Shown here: one piece after another, positions 19,490-28,172 of the stretch
Numbering within the stretch: the first letter of the stretch is position 1
How the letters are laid out: the number at the start of each line of letters is the position of its first letter
Assembly (NCBI GenBank): GCA_001823065.1
Contig: MHTJ01000002.1
Span: 117,532 to 156,319, forward strand
Direction of reading: 5' to 3'
Source: Candidatus Vogelbacteria bacterium RIFOXYD1_FULL_44_32
Lineage (GTDB): Bacteria > Patescibacteriota > Minisyncoccia > Phycocordibacterales > XYD1-FULL-46-19
DNA length: 38,788 nt
Notes under the pieces: model-generated
What the model was told of the DNA's origin: nothing
The model's database searches: none
The model's input: the letters and a program-made list of their open reading frames with translations, nothing else
Position numbers and translations under genes: made by a program

Positions 19490-21187
19490 CTAAATTATTT
19501 CTTCGTATAAATCTATCACCCGAGATAATTCTCGAAGAGAGGTGGACCCTTCTAATACTTTTACAATACCATCTTGGCGCATGTCTAATATCCCTTGGGG
19601 AATAGAAGCGAGCCGTAGATCACGTTCATTGGGATTTAAGACCGAGGCCTTGGCAATAGAGTCATCCATCACAATTGCTTCGAATATACCCTGGCGACCT
19701 TTATAACCAGTGTTATTACATTTTTCACATTTGCCTGGCCCCCAGGTTTTAACTGTTTGGGGGGGGACATAGTCTGGGCGACGTTTTTTTATACTGGCAA
19801 TCACTGCTAAAATATGTTCTTTATCCTGTCCAGTCAGATTTTCCTCCACCTTACAAACAGGGCAGAGCTTGCGCACTAGTCGTTGAGCGATCGACAAAGT
19901 GAGGGCCGAGCTAATGATTTTAGCGTTCACCCCAAGGTCGATTAGGCGAGGAATGGCGCCAGCAGCGTTGTTGGTGTGTAAGGTGGAAAATACCAAGTGG
20001 CCAGTCAGAGCCGAGTTAATCGCAATTTTAGCTGTTTCGGAATCACGGATTTCGCCCACCATAATAACATCAGGATCTTGGCGGAGGGCACTACGGAGGC
20101 CAGATAGGAAAGTATAACCTTTGGCGCGATTGACCTGAGTCTGGTTTATCCCTTTTAGGTGATACTCGATCGGGTCTTCAATAGTGATAATTTTAGACTC
20201 AGTGGAATTTACCTCGCGCAAAAACGAGTAGAGGGTGGTGGTTTTACCGGAACCAGTCGGGCCAGTGAGGAGGACGAGGCCATTGGGCTTGTGAATTTCC
20301 CGGGAAAATATTTCATACAAATCGGTAGGAATACCCAAATTGTTGAAAGTGGTCTCGATGCTTTTAGGGTTTAGCACCCGCATCACAATAGACTCACCGT
20401 AGGCGCCCGGAATAACTGAAGTCCGGATTTCGATATCAACGTCAGAACCAGCATTAATCGAAAAACGGCCATCTTGCGCTGATTGTTTGACGTTCAGTTT
20501 AAGGCCAGACACCAGTTTAAGCCGAGACAAAATTGGGCGATAAATTTTTGGGTCGAAGTCTACCACATCCTGGAGGACACCATCGATTCGATAACGCAAG
20601 CGGATGTCAGTTTCCTCTGGTTCAATGTGCACATCAGAAGCTTCTAGGGCAAGCGCTCCTGAGAGGATAATTTCAAGAATAGTAGAGATGCCACCTTCCT
20701 TTGATACTCGTATGCTTTCACTTAAAATCATCACTCTGACATCTTCTAACTTCTTAAAATCCTTGAGAAAAGCCGCGATGTGTTCATTAGAAATATCAAT
20801 CATACCCGCCTCGGTTTTTTTGGTGGCTAAAACTTCTGAATATCTTTCCCAAGCCCAGTCTAGACTGGCTTGTGAGACGATATATAAAGTGACAGTAAAG
20901 TTTTTTTGTTCCAAATCGGCAATAATGTCTTTCAATTTATCGTTATTGGGTGACAAAATACCCAAAGAAAGTTTTTTACCGATTGTGCGAAAGGCCACCA
21001 GATTGGCTGCTTTAGACTCGGCTTCTGGCACAAGACGTAAGGCATCAGCATTGATCGAAGTTTTTGAAAGATCAGCATATGGTAGTTGGTAGCGCCCAGA
21101 CAGCACCTGAGCTAACTCTTCAGCTTCTTGGTAGTGAAGTTCATCTAGACGTTTTTCTTGTTTTTCTTCATCGAAGATAAGTGTCAT
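19490..21187 (-). CDS. pilB: GspE/PilB-type type II secretion/type IV pilus assembly ATPase
   Basis: GPTGSGKTTTLYS, IEDPIEYHLKGINQTQVN, GEIRDSETAKIAINSALTGHLVFSTLHTN, CxxC zinc motifs. Confidence 0.95.
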   Translation of the reverse strand: MTLIFDEEKQEKRLDELHYQEAEELAQVLSGRYQLPYADLSKTSINADALRLVPEAESKAANLVAFRTIGKKLSLGILSPNNDKLKDIIADLEQKNFTVTLYIVSQASLDWAWERYSEVLATKKTEAGMIDISNEHIAAFLKDFKKLEDVRVMILSESIRVSKEGGISTILEIILSGALALEASDVHIEPEETDIRLRYRIDGVLQDVVDFDPKIYRPILSRLKLVSGLKLNVKQSAQDGRFSINAGSDVDIEIRTSVIPGAYGESIVMRVLNPKSIETTFNNLGIPTDLYEIFSREIHKPNGLVLLTGPTGSGKTTTLYSFLREVNSTESKIITIEDPIEYHLKGINQTQVNRAKGYTFLSGLRSALRQDPDVIMVGEIRDSETAKIAINSALTGHLVFSTLHTNNAAGAIPRLIDLGVNAKIISSALTLSIAQRLVRKLCPVCKVEENLTGQDKEHILAVIASIKKRRPDYVPPQTVKTWGPGKCEKCNNTGYKGRQGIFEAIVMDDSIAKASVLNPNERDLRLASIPQGILDMRQDGIVKVLEGSTSLRELSRVIDLYEEII

Positions 21188-21363
21188 TAGTATTTATTGT
21201 ACCTTTGAATAAAGTTAAAAACAATTTTTTCAATTACTTTTTTGCAACTAATTAAATTACTAACAATGGTTTTCAATCGGTGCAAACATTTAACTGTGTA
21301 CAAGTTTTTTTAAGCTCTAAAAATAAAGATTAAATAAAAATGGGGGAGTAATACGTGCCTTGA

Positions 21364-21391
21364 CAAAATATGTAAATATGCTATACTAAAG
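21364..21391 (+). promoter_or_regulatory. Sigma70-like promoter upstream of secreted orphan protein
   Basis: TTGACA-aaatatgtaaatatgc-TATACT (N16) in cttgacaaaatatgtaaatatgctatactaaag. Confidence 0.7.
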
Positions 21392-21446
21392 AGTAGTTAA
21401 GGTGTTTGTAATTTTCCACGATTCCGCACAGCGGAGGGAGGTTCAC

Positions 21447-22079
21447 ATGCGAGTTTTTATCATGTTTTTGGTGCTGGTGTTTGTTGGTTTCGTGGCTGGA
21501 GCTCAGACTGGTGGCCCAAAGCACACCCAAAAGTCTCGGCCGGCCAACAAGACCGAGCTGGCACCGGTGGTCATCGAAGAGATAGGGGAAGTAGAAGTTC
21601 AGCTTCTACCTCCGCCCGCCCCCGCCCAGACACCTGCCTATGGCGTGGCGCCAGTGGCTTCGGTAAACTCTGGTCTCGTGGAGACTGGAAGCCGGAGTTA
21701 TAAGGTGGCGTCGTCGACCAATTCGGCGGTACCGCTTTTGCCACCACCTGCCTTCCAAGCGGCCCCGCCGGCGCGGTATATCGCCGAGCGGGGCGCCATG
21801 AAGCGCCAGTATGATCGGCCTCAGGAGCTGGTGGACGGTCAGGAGCTCCAGGTGGAGAACTCCAGAGCCGACGATGATTTTCGTTGGTATCAAGAGAAAA
21901 ATCGCCACCAGGAGCAGGTTTTACATACCTACTCCAACTTTGGGCAAGAAGTTCTGCGTCAGCAGAATTATCGCCAAAGCGGCTCCACCTCCCGCTCCTA
22001 CCAGCGAGTGGAGGGGCAAGTGCAACGCCTCCCTGGTGGGGAGATAGTGGGGATTATAGGTGGCTTTCTCCAGCACTAG
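21447..22079 (+). CDS. Secreted Pro/Gln/Arg-rich orphan protein (start corrected from ORF track 21402)
   Basis: Strong SD (ggagggagg) before ATG at 21447; signal peptide MRVFIMFLVLVFVGFVAGAQT; own promoter and terminator. Confidence 0.7.
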   Translation: MRVFIMFLVLVFVGFVAGAQTGGPKHTQKSRPANKTELAPVVIEEIGEVEVQLLPPPAPAQTPAYGVAPVASVNSGLVETGSRSYKVASSTNSAVPLLPPPAFQAAPPARYIAERGAMKRQYDRPQELVDGQELQVENSRADDDFRWYQEKNRHQEQVLHTYSNFGQEVLRQQNYRQSGSTSRSYQRVEGQVQRLPGGEIVGIIGGFLQH

Positions 22080-22100
22080 GCGCTGGGGTGGCCACAGACA

Positions 22101-22138
22101 GCCCGGGTTCGCTACGCGAACCCGGGCTTAAATTTTTA
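22101..22138 (+). terminator. Rho-independent terminator
   Basis: GCCCGGGTTCGC-tac-GCGAACCCGGGC then ttaaattttt. Confidence 0.88.
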
Positions 22139-22177
22139 TACAAACCGCCGGGTGACTATGCTAAACTCATTTATAAG

Positions 22178-22618
22178 ATGCCAAAAGTTACAACTAATAA
22201 TTTAAATGAAACCAAGGTCCTAGCGAAGGAAATTGTGAACAAGTTAGGGCTGGCAGCAAAAGGGGCGACAATCTTGGCCTTGTTTGGCGATTTGGGAGCA
22301 GGTAAAACTTCTTTTACTCAAGGGGTAGCAGAAGCGCTGGGGATTGCCGAGACTATTTCCAGTCCAACTTTTGTTATTGAAAAAATATACGATTTACAAA
22401 ATCAGTCTTTTCACAAATTAATTCATATCGATGCTTATCGGCTTGAGAGCGGAAGTGATTTACTTAAACTTGGTTTTATGGATATTTTGGCTGATGAAAC
22501 AAATTTGATTATTTTAGAATGGACAGAAAATGTTTTAGAGATTTTGCCACCAACAATTAACAAAATTAATTTCAAGTTTGTTGACGAAAATACCAGGGAA
22601 ATAAATTATGAAATCTAA
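22178..22618 (+). CDS. tsaE: tRNA threonylcarbamoyladenosine biosynthesis ATPase TsaE (start trimmed from ORF 21884)
   Basis: MPKVTTNNLNETKVLAKEI..., LFGDLGAGKTSFTQGVAEALG, SSPTFVIEKIY, HIDAYRLE, ILEWTENV. Confidence 0.93.
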   Translation: MPKVTTNNLNETKVLAKEIVNKLGLAAKGATILALFGDLGAGKTSFTQGVAEALGIAETISSPTFVIEKIYDLQNQSFHKLIHIDAYRLESGSDLLKLGFMDILADETNLIILEWTENVLEILPPTINKINFKFVDENTREINYEI

Positions 22619-24965
22619 TTATAAAAAAAGATTAGTGTTATTTGATGCCCATGCGATATTACATCGGGCGTATCATGCTTTGCCGGATTTTGTTTCGGCG
22701 GGGGGCGAGCCGACCGGTGGGTTGTATGGTTTGTCGGCGATGTTGTTGCGCATTATTTCTGATTTGAAGCCAGATTATATGGTGGCTTGTTATGATTTGG
22801 CCGAGCCAACCTTTCGCAAAAAAGTTTATGACGAATACAAGGCTGGTCGCGCCAAAGCTGATGATGCTCTAGTGGCTCAGATGACCCGGTCGCAAGATAT
22901 TTTTACCGCTTTTCAGATACCGGTTTTTTCGGCGCCCGGTTTTGAGGCCGACGATATTATTGGTACCGTTGTTGAACAAACTAAAAACAATAAAGACCTA
23001 GAAGTAATTATTGCTTCGGGTGATATGGATACAATGCAGTTGGTGGTGGGTGACAAGGTGAGAGTGTTTACTCTGAAAAAAGGAATAAATGATACGGTTA
23101 TTTATGACGAAAAAGCGGTGGTGGAGCGGTTTGGGTTTACTCCAGAATATTTGCCAGATTTTAAGGGTTTGTCGGGAGATCAGTCGGACAATATTATTGG
23201 GATAAAGGGGATTGGTGAGAAAACAGCGACGACCCTTATTGCTAAATTTGGCACGATTGAAAATCTCTATAAGCAAATAGCTAAAGATGAGACAAAAATA
23301 TTGGAAGCTGGTTTGTCACCACGGATTGTTGCCCTACTTAAAGAAGGCGAGGAGGAGGCCCTGTTTTCTAAAACCTTGGCCACTATTAGGCGGGATGCTC
23401 CGGTCAGCTTTGTGGTCCCAGAGAAAACTTGGCCAGAAATCTTTAGTATGACTGGAATAGAAAAGATTTTTAATGAACTAGATTTTTGTACTTTACTAGC
23501 GCGGGCCCGCACAGCGTTTGGGGCCACAGGTGATACTAAAGAGGAAGCCTTTGCCAAAGAAGATGTTGACCCAGAATTATTTAAACAAGCGCAGATTATG
23601 TTGTGGCTGCTGGATTCAGAAAAAAACAATTCTGATTTAGATCAGATATATTCTCATACTAAAACGGAAAAATTTACTGAGGCGTTTAAAAAATTAAAGC
23701 AGAAAATAATTGAGAAAAAATTAGATAGTGTTTATAAAAATATTGAATTGCCACTTATTCCAATTTTAGCTAGAGCGGAAAGGCGGGGTATATTGATTGA
23801 TAAAAATTGTTTCACTAAATTATCGCAGGAATTTCATTTGGAACTCACTAAACTCGAGACAGAGATTTTTGCTTTAGCTGGACATAAATTTAATATTAAT
23901 TCACCCAAACAACTTGGTATTGTTTTGTTTGATGAATTAAATTTAACCGCCAAGGGTTTAAAAAAAACCGCTGGGGGGGCGCGGTCAACTAAAGAATCGG
24001 AATTGTTAAAATTAGCCTCGATCGCGCCGATTGTGGATTTTATTTTGAAATATCGAGAATTGGCGAAATTGGTCTCCACTTATGTCGATGCGATTCCTAA
24101 GTTGGTGGATGAAGGGGGACGATTGCACTCTAAACTAAACCAAGCCGGAACGACCACCGGGCGGATGTCTAGCACCGACCCCAATCTCCAAAATATTCCC
24201 GCGTCCGCCGGTTATGGTATGGATATCCGACGTGGTTTTGTGGCGACCCCGGGTCACATACTGGTTGCCGCCGACTATTCCCAGATTGAATTGCGGGTAC
24301 TGGCCATATTGTCGGGTGACCCAGTGCTTAAAAATATTTTTCAGTCTGGTAAAGATATTCACACCTCGGTCGCGGCGCGGATTTTTGGGGTTAAAGAGGC
24401 CGATGTTACCTATGATATGAGACGTAAAGCCAAAGTGGTCAATTTTGGCATAATTTATGGTATGGGGGTAAATTCATTGCGGGCCAATATGGGGGGTACA
24501 CGAGAAGAGGCCCAAAAATTTTATGATGGTTATTTTGAGGAATTTAAAACAGTCAAGGAATATTTTGATCAAGTGGTTCACGATGCCTATGCTTTGGGCT
24601 ATACCGAAACAATGTTTGGTCGACGACGTTATTATCCTGGGTTACAGTCTAAATTACCCTTTATTAGGGCCCAGGCCGAGCGCCAAGCGGGTAATGCTCC
24701 GATTCAGGGGACTGAAGCCGATATCGTAAAAATAGCGACAATTCGGATTGAAGAGGCCCTAACCAAGTCTAAATTAAATAATCAGGCCCATTTTTTACTT
24801 CAAGTGCACGATGAGCTGATTTATGAGGTGGAAAAAGAGGCTTTAAATCAAGTTATTCCACTGATAAACCAGGAAATGGTAGGGGTAGTAGAAACCGAAG
24901 TGCCCCTGGCGGTAAACATTGAAATTGGCCCAAATTGGGGTGATTTAGAAGAGTGGCGGGGTTAA
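22608..24965 (+). CDS. polA: DNA polymerase I (5' nuclease plus polymerase; 3'-5' exonuclease domain apparently missing/degenerate)
   Basis: FEN domain GFEADDIIGT, GLSGDQSDNIIGIKGIGEKTA; polymerase motifs DPNLQNIP, ADYSQIELRVLA, RRKAKVVNFGIIYGM, QVHDELIYEV. Confidence 0.97.
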   Translation: MKSNYKKRLVLFDAHAILHRAYHALPDFVSAGGEPTGGLYGLSAMLLRIISDLKPDYMVACYDLAEPTFRKKVYDEYKAGRAKADDALVAQMTRSQDIFTAFQIPVFSAPGFEADDIIGTVVEQTKNNKDLEVIIASGDMDTMQLVVGDKVRVFTLKKGINDTVIYDEKAVVERFGFTPEYLPDFKGLSGDQSDNIIGIKGIGEKTATTLIAKFGTIENLYKQIAKDETKILEAGLSPRIVALLKEGEEEALFSKTLATIRRDAPVSFVVPEKTWPEIFSMTGIEKIFNELDFCTLLARARTAFGATGDTKEEAFAKEDVDPELFKQAQIMLWLLDSEKNNSDLDQIYSHTKTEKFTEAFKKLKQKIIEKKLDSVYKNIELPLIPILARAERRGILIDKNCFTKLSQEFHLELTKLETEIFALAGHKFNINSPKQLGIVLFDELNLTAKGLKKTAGGARSTKESELLKLASIAPIVDFILKYRELAKLVSTYVDAIPKLVDEGGRLHSKLNQAGTTTGRMSSTDPNLQNIPASAGYGMDIRRGFVATPGHILVAADYSQIELRVLAILSGDPVLKNIFQSGKDIHTSVAARIFGVKEADVTYDMRRKAKVVNFGIIYGMGVNSLRANMGGTREEAQKFYDGYFEEFKTVKEYFDQVVHDAYALGYTETMFGRRRYYPGLQSKLPFIRAQAERQAGNAPIQGTEADIVKIATIRIEEALTKSKLNNQAHFLLQVHDELIYEVEKEALNQVIPLINQEMVGVVETEVPLAVNIEIGPNWGDLEEWRG

Positions 24966-25002
24966 AATATAGGGTTTTACCCTTGACGATTGGTCATATT
25001 AC

Positions 25003-25011
25003 TTATCCACA
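25003..25011 (+). promoter_or_regulatory. Isolated perfect DnaA box TTATCCACA
   Basis: Exact match to the E. coli consensus 9-mer; single copy, may be chance. Confidence 0.3.
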
Positions 25012-25100
25012 TTAGATAAAAGATTGAAAACTAGGGTTTTAAATGTTATTGTCTGGTTATCGTAATCTGAAAGGTCGATTACAAAACAATCAAAGCAACT

Positions 25101-25325
25101 ATGTCCAAGAATGTAATTATTGCCATTGTTGTCATTGTTATCATCATCGCTGGTGTTGTTTGGTACATGAACCAAAACGCCGCTGTTGATACTACTGACA
25201 CCACTGATGTGGTAGATACTGGCGACAACGGCACCGGTTCTTTCACAACTGGTGACGACACAACCGCTACTGATGCTTCTGTTGAAGCAGGCGCAGGCGT
25301 TGACGCCGGAGCAAGCGCTCAGTAA
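25101..25325 (+). CDS. Small membrane-anchored Thr/Asp/Ala-rich surface protein
   Basis: MSKNVIIAIVVIVIIIAGVVWYMNQ then DTTDTTDVVDTGDNGTGSFTTGDDTTATDASVEAGAGVDAGASAQ; strong terminator follows. Confidence 0.7.
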   Translation: MSKNVIIAIVVIVIIIAGVVWYMNQNAAVDTTDTTDVVDTGDNGTGSFTTGDDTTATDASVEAGAGVDAGASAQ

Positions 25326-25337
25326 TCTCTTCAAGAG

Positions 25338-25384
25338 CCCCGCATTCATTCCGCTAAATATAGCCGATTGAATGCGGGGTTTTT
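25338..25384 (+). terminator. Rho-independent terminator
   Basis: CCCCGCATTCA (25338-25348)/TGAATGCGGGG (25369-25379) then ttttt. Confidence 0.88.
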
Positions 25385-25439
25385 GTGTGGTCACAATCGT
25401 CTTGCTCACCGGGGCGCACTCATCTATGATTGAAGTGAA

Positions 25440-26042
25440 ATGTCCACTACTACCAAAACAGAATTAATGAAAGCCATCCGGGATGAGGTTTTAGCGCTAA
25501 AAATTTCACCCCTATACGAATATCGGGCGGCCAATGGCTATTTCCCGGTGATTGGGGAGGGTAGCCATGAGGCCTCAATTATGTTTATTGGCGAAGCGCC
25601 CGGTAAAAATGAAGCTCAAACCGCACGCCCTTTTTGTGGGGCGTCTGGTAAAATTTTAGACGAGTTGCTGGCGACTATTGGTCTCGCTCGAGCCAGTGTC
25701 TATATCACTAATATTGTCAAAGATCGGCCACCCGAAAACCGGGACCCACTACCGGCGGAAATTATGCTCTATTCGCCATTTTTAGATCGGCAGATTGATA
25801 TTATTCGCCCCAAAGTCATCGCTACTTTAGGGCGCTTTGCGATGAAATATATCCTTGATAAATATGGGGCGATTGAAAATTCTAATTCGATTTCTAGTTT
25901 GCATGGCACCTTGATTAAAGCCCTTGCTCCTCATGGGGAAGTAGTGGTTTTACCGCTTTATCACCCAGCCGCCACTATTTACAATCAGTCACTCAAAGAG
26001 ACCTTAAAGAAAGATTTTAAAGAGCTGAAAAAATTCATTTAA
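25440..26042 (+). CDS. Family 4-like uracil-DNA glycosylase (Fe-S ligand cysteines apparently missing)
   Basis: FIGEAPGKNEAQTARPFCGASGKILDELL, YITNIVKDRPPENRDPLPAEI, LPLYHPAATIYN. Confidence 0.9.
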   Translation: MSTTTKTELMKAIRDEVLALKISPLYEYRAANGYFPVIGEGSHEASIMFIGEAPGKNEAQTARPFCGASGKILDELLATIGLARASVYITNIVKDRPPENRDPLPAEIMLYSPFLDRQIDIIRPKVIATLGRFAMKYILDKYGAIENSNSISSLHGTLIKALAPHGEVVVLPLYHPAATIYNQSLKETLKKDFKELKKFI

Positions 26043-26064
26043 AGATTATGATATACTCGAAATA

Positions 26065-26844
26065 ATGAAACCAGTAGCTTTAATTTCTTGGAATGTCAAC
26101 GGGATTCGGGCAGCCGAGCGGAAAGGTTTTTTGGATTTTTTAGCCACCAGTAAATATGATGTGGTCGCTGTGCAAGAGACCAAAGTTCACAATATCGCCC
26201 AACTGTCCCCAGCCCTAGTTCAGCCTGAGGGCTATAATTCTTATTGGGATTGTTGTGAGACCAAAAAGGGCTACAGTGGTGTGGCAACTTTTTCTAAACT
26301 TATTCCGGAAAAAATAAAAACTGATTTTGGTAATAATATTTTGACAGCCGAGGGGAGAATGATTGAAACTCACTTTGCAAATTTTATTTTTTTGAATATT
26401 TATTTTCCTAATGGGGGAGCCAGTCCCGCTCGGCTGGCCTACAAGCTAGAGTTTTATCAGGAATTTGTCGCTTATCTTAAAAAATTAAAAAAATTAGGCA
26501 AACCGATTATTTTCACCGGTGATGTCAATACAGCCCACGAGGAAATAGATTTGGCCCGACCAAAGCAAAATGAGAAAGTCTCGGGTTTTATGAGGGTCGA
26601 GCGTGATTGGCTGGATGAGTTTGCTAAAATTGGTTTTGTGGACACTTTTCGCTTTAAACATCCAGAAACTGTAAAATATAGCTGGTGGGACCAAAAAACA
26701 GCCGCACGGGAGCGTAATGTGGGTTGGCGGATCGATTATTTTTATGTCAGTACTGATTTGGTCGATAATATAAAGCGGGCGGCCATTCTCGACGAAGTTT
26801 ACGGTTCCGATCACGCGCCGATTTTATTGGAGTTGGAGTTTTAA
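26065..26844 (+). CDS. xthA: Exodeoxyribonuclease III
   Basis: ISWNVNGIRAAERKGF, VAVQETKV, NIYFPNGG, TGDVNTAHEEIDLARPK, RIDYFYVS, GSDHAPILLEL. Confidence 0.96.
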   Translation: MKPVALISWNVNGIRAAERKGFLDFLATSKYDVVAVQETKVHNIAQLSPALVQPEGYNSYWDCCETKKGYSGVATFSKLIPEKIKTDFGNNILTAEGRMIETHFANFIFLNIYFPNGGASPARLAYKLEFYQEFVAYLKKLKKLGKPIIFTGDVNTAHEEIDLARPKQNEKVSGFMRVERDWLDEFAKIGFVDTFRFKHPETVKYSWWDQKTAARERNVGWRIDYFYVSTDLVDNIKRAAILDEVYGSDHAPILLELEF

Positions 26845-26861
26845 GGAAGAGTAAAATTAAT

Positions 26862-26987
26862 AGCCAAATTTCGTTGCCGGTGTTTGGATGCTGGAACCTT
26901 GCACAGCGCGACGGCGCGAGCAGAGCAAAAACTTAACAAAGTTTTATGTGTGTTCCAGCAGACAAATACCAAGAAAGAAATTTGGCT
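26862..26987. repeat. Palindrome-embedded hairpin cassette, copy 1
   Basis: 36-nt imperfect inverted arms (26862-26897/26952-26987) around a 54-nt cassette 26898-26951 that starts with CTTGCACAGCGCGACGGCGCGAGCAGAG. Confidence 0.9.
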
Positions 26988-26999
26988 TACCTTTAATTT

Positions 27000-27716
27000 A
27001 TGTTATACATCTACTTTGGATCAGACATAAATAAATCTCAACTGGCTTGGCGGAAATTTGCCGAGGCGGTAAAAACTAAACGCCCAGACGCCGAAGTTTT
27101 TGAATTGGCGGAGGATATTTTTTCGGAAACATCTGCCGACGAGCTTTTGCATGGACAGGGTTTGTTTGTGAGTAAACATATTGTTTTAGCTAAAAGATTA
27201 TTGCAAAACCAGGAGGCCGAGCAGTGGTTATTTGATAATCTAAAAGATATTAGTGAAGCCGACCATATGTTTTTACTATGGGAAGAAAAATTGTTGGCAC
27301 CCCAAAAACAAAAATTAGAAAAGTTTGGGGCTGAACTAAAAGAATTTATTAAAAAACCAGAAGCAGAAATTAAAGACAATTTTATTTTTTCAATTGGTGA
27401 TGCATTGGGAGCGCGTGATCGGCTAAAGTTGTGGAAGGCGGTGGCTGGGGCTAGTCTAAAGGGCTATGAACCAGAAGAAATTTTTTGGCAGTTGTTTGGG
27501 ACAGCACGCAATATGGCCTTGGTCGCTAGGGAAGAGAGTGACCAAGATATACCACTTCATCCATTTGTAGCTAAAAAGACACGGGGTTATTTAAGGAATT
27601 GGGGTGACGAAGGTGCGCTCAAGCTCACTGGTGACCTGATGGCCTTATATCATAATGTGCGGCGCGAGAGTCGGGATTTAGATGTAGCACTGGAGCGGTT
27701 TGCGCTTGAGATATAG
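27000..27716 (+). CDS. holA: DNA polymerase III delta subunit-like protein
   Basis: MLYIYFGSDINKSQLAWRKF...; C-terminal FWQLFGTARNMALVAREE...LRNWGDEGALKLTGDLMALYHNVRRESRDLDVALERFALEI. Confidence 0.75.
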   Translation: MLYIYFGSDINKSQLAWRKFAEAVKTKRPDAEVFELAEDIFSETSADELLHGQGLFVSKHIVLAKRLLQNQEAEQWLFDNLKDISEADHMFLLWEEKLLAPQKQKLEKFGAELKEFIKKPEAEIKDNFIFSIGDALGARDRLKLWKAVAGASLKGYEPEEIFWQLFGTARNMALVAREESDQDIPLHPFVAKKTRGYLRNWGDEGALKLTGDLMALYHNVRRESRDLDVALERFALEI

Positions 27717-27757
27717 ACTAATGATATTTTTTTATGTAGAATACGTGCGTTAGATTT

Positions 27758-27830
27758 GCCCTGTTAGCTCAGTTGGTAGAGCAGCTCCCTTTTAAGGAGA
27801 TGGTCGCAGGTTCGACTCCTGCACGGGGCA
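27758..27830 (+). tRNA. tRNA-Lys (anticodon TTT)
   Basis: Cloverleaf: acceptor GCCCTGT/ACGGGGC, anticodon loop CTTTTAA, T-arm GCAGG-TTCGACT-CCTGC, discriminator A; CCA not encoded. Confidence 0.95.
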
Positions 27831-27892
27831 CAAAAAGGCACTTTTTGTGCCCCGTGAGCGAGACAACTGCTTGTCTCGCGTCAGGAGTCGAA
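27811..27892. repeat. 27-bp perfect inverted repeat of the tRNA-Lys 3' end, interrupted in one arm by a 25-nt hairpin
   Basis: Left arm 27811-27837; right arm 27841-27856 plus 27882-27892, split by AGCGAGACAACTGCTTGTCTCGCGT (27857-27881). Confidence 0.93.
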
Positions 27893-27931
27893 AGGACTTT
27901 CAATGTTTGTGAGCGAAGAGCAAACAAACCT

Positions 27932-27962
27932 GAAAGTCACCCGCGACCGTAGGTCGAGACTC
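27932..27962 (+). repeat. 31-bp direct repeat, copy 1 (GAAAGTCACCCGCGACCGTAGGTCGAGACTC)
   Basis: Exact match to 28142-28172; contains hairpin CGACC-gta-GGTCG. Confidence 0.95.
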
Positions 27963-28028
27963 ACTTATTGTTACTGTAAAAATATCTTGTCTCCCGTGCA
28001 GGAGTCGAACGCCGGAGCGCACGAAGTC

Positions 28029-28060
28029 GGAGGTCAGCAGAGCTGGAGGTCAGCAGAGCT
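28029..28060 (+). repeat. Tandem duplication of a 16-mer (GGAGGTCAGCAGAGCT x2)
   Basis: 28029-28044 and 28045-28060 identical. Confidence 0.95.
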
Positions 28061-28141
28061 CCGGTGCGAGGCGGTGCCTAGACCGAGACTTGGCGACGGC
28101 CCAGGATCGAGTCGAGGGAGACTCCTGCAAAAGTATCAGTC

Positions 28142-28172
28142 GAAAGTCACCCGCGACCGTAGGTCGAGACTC
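28142..28172 (+). repeat. 31-bp direct repeat, copy 2
   Basis: Identical to 27932-27962. Confidence 0.95.

Noticed and set aside
25003-25011. Second replication origin
   Set aside because: Only one perfect DnaA box; no cluster or unwinding element.
27811-27892. Classical genomic-island att duplication at a tRNA 3' end
   Set aside because: Island integration gives direct repeats of the tRNA 3' end; here copies are inverted and no integrase is nearby.
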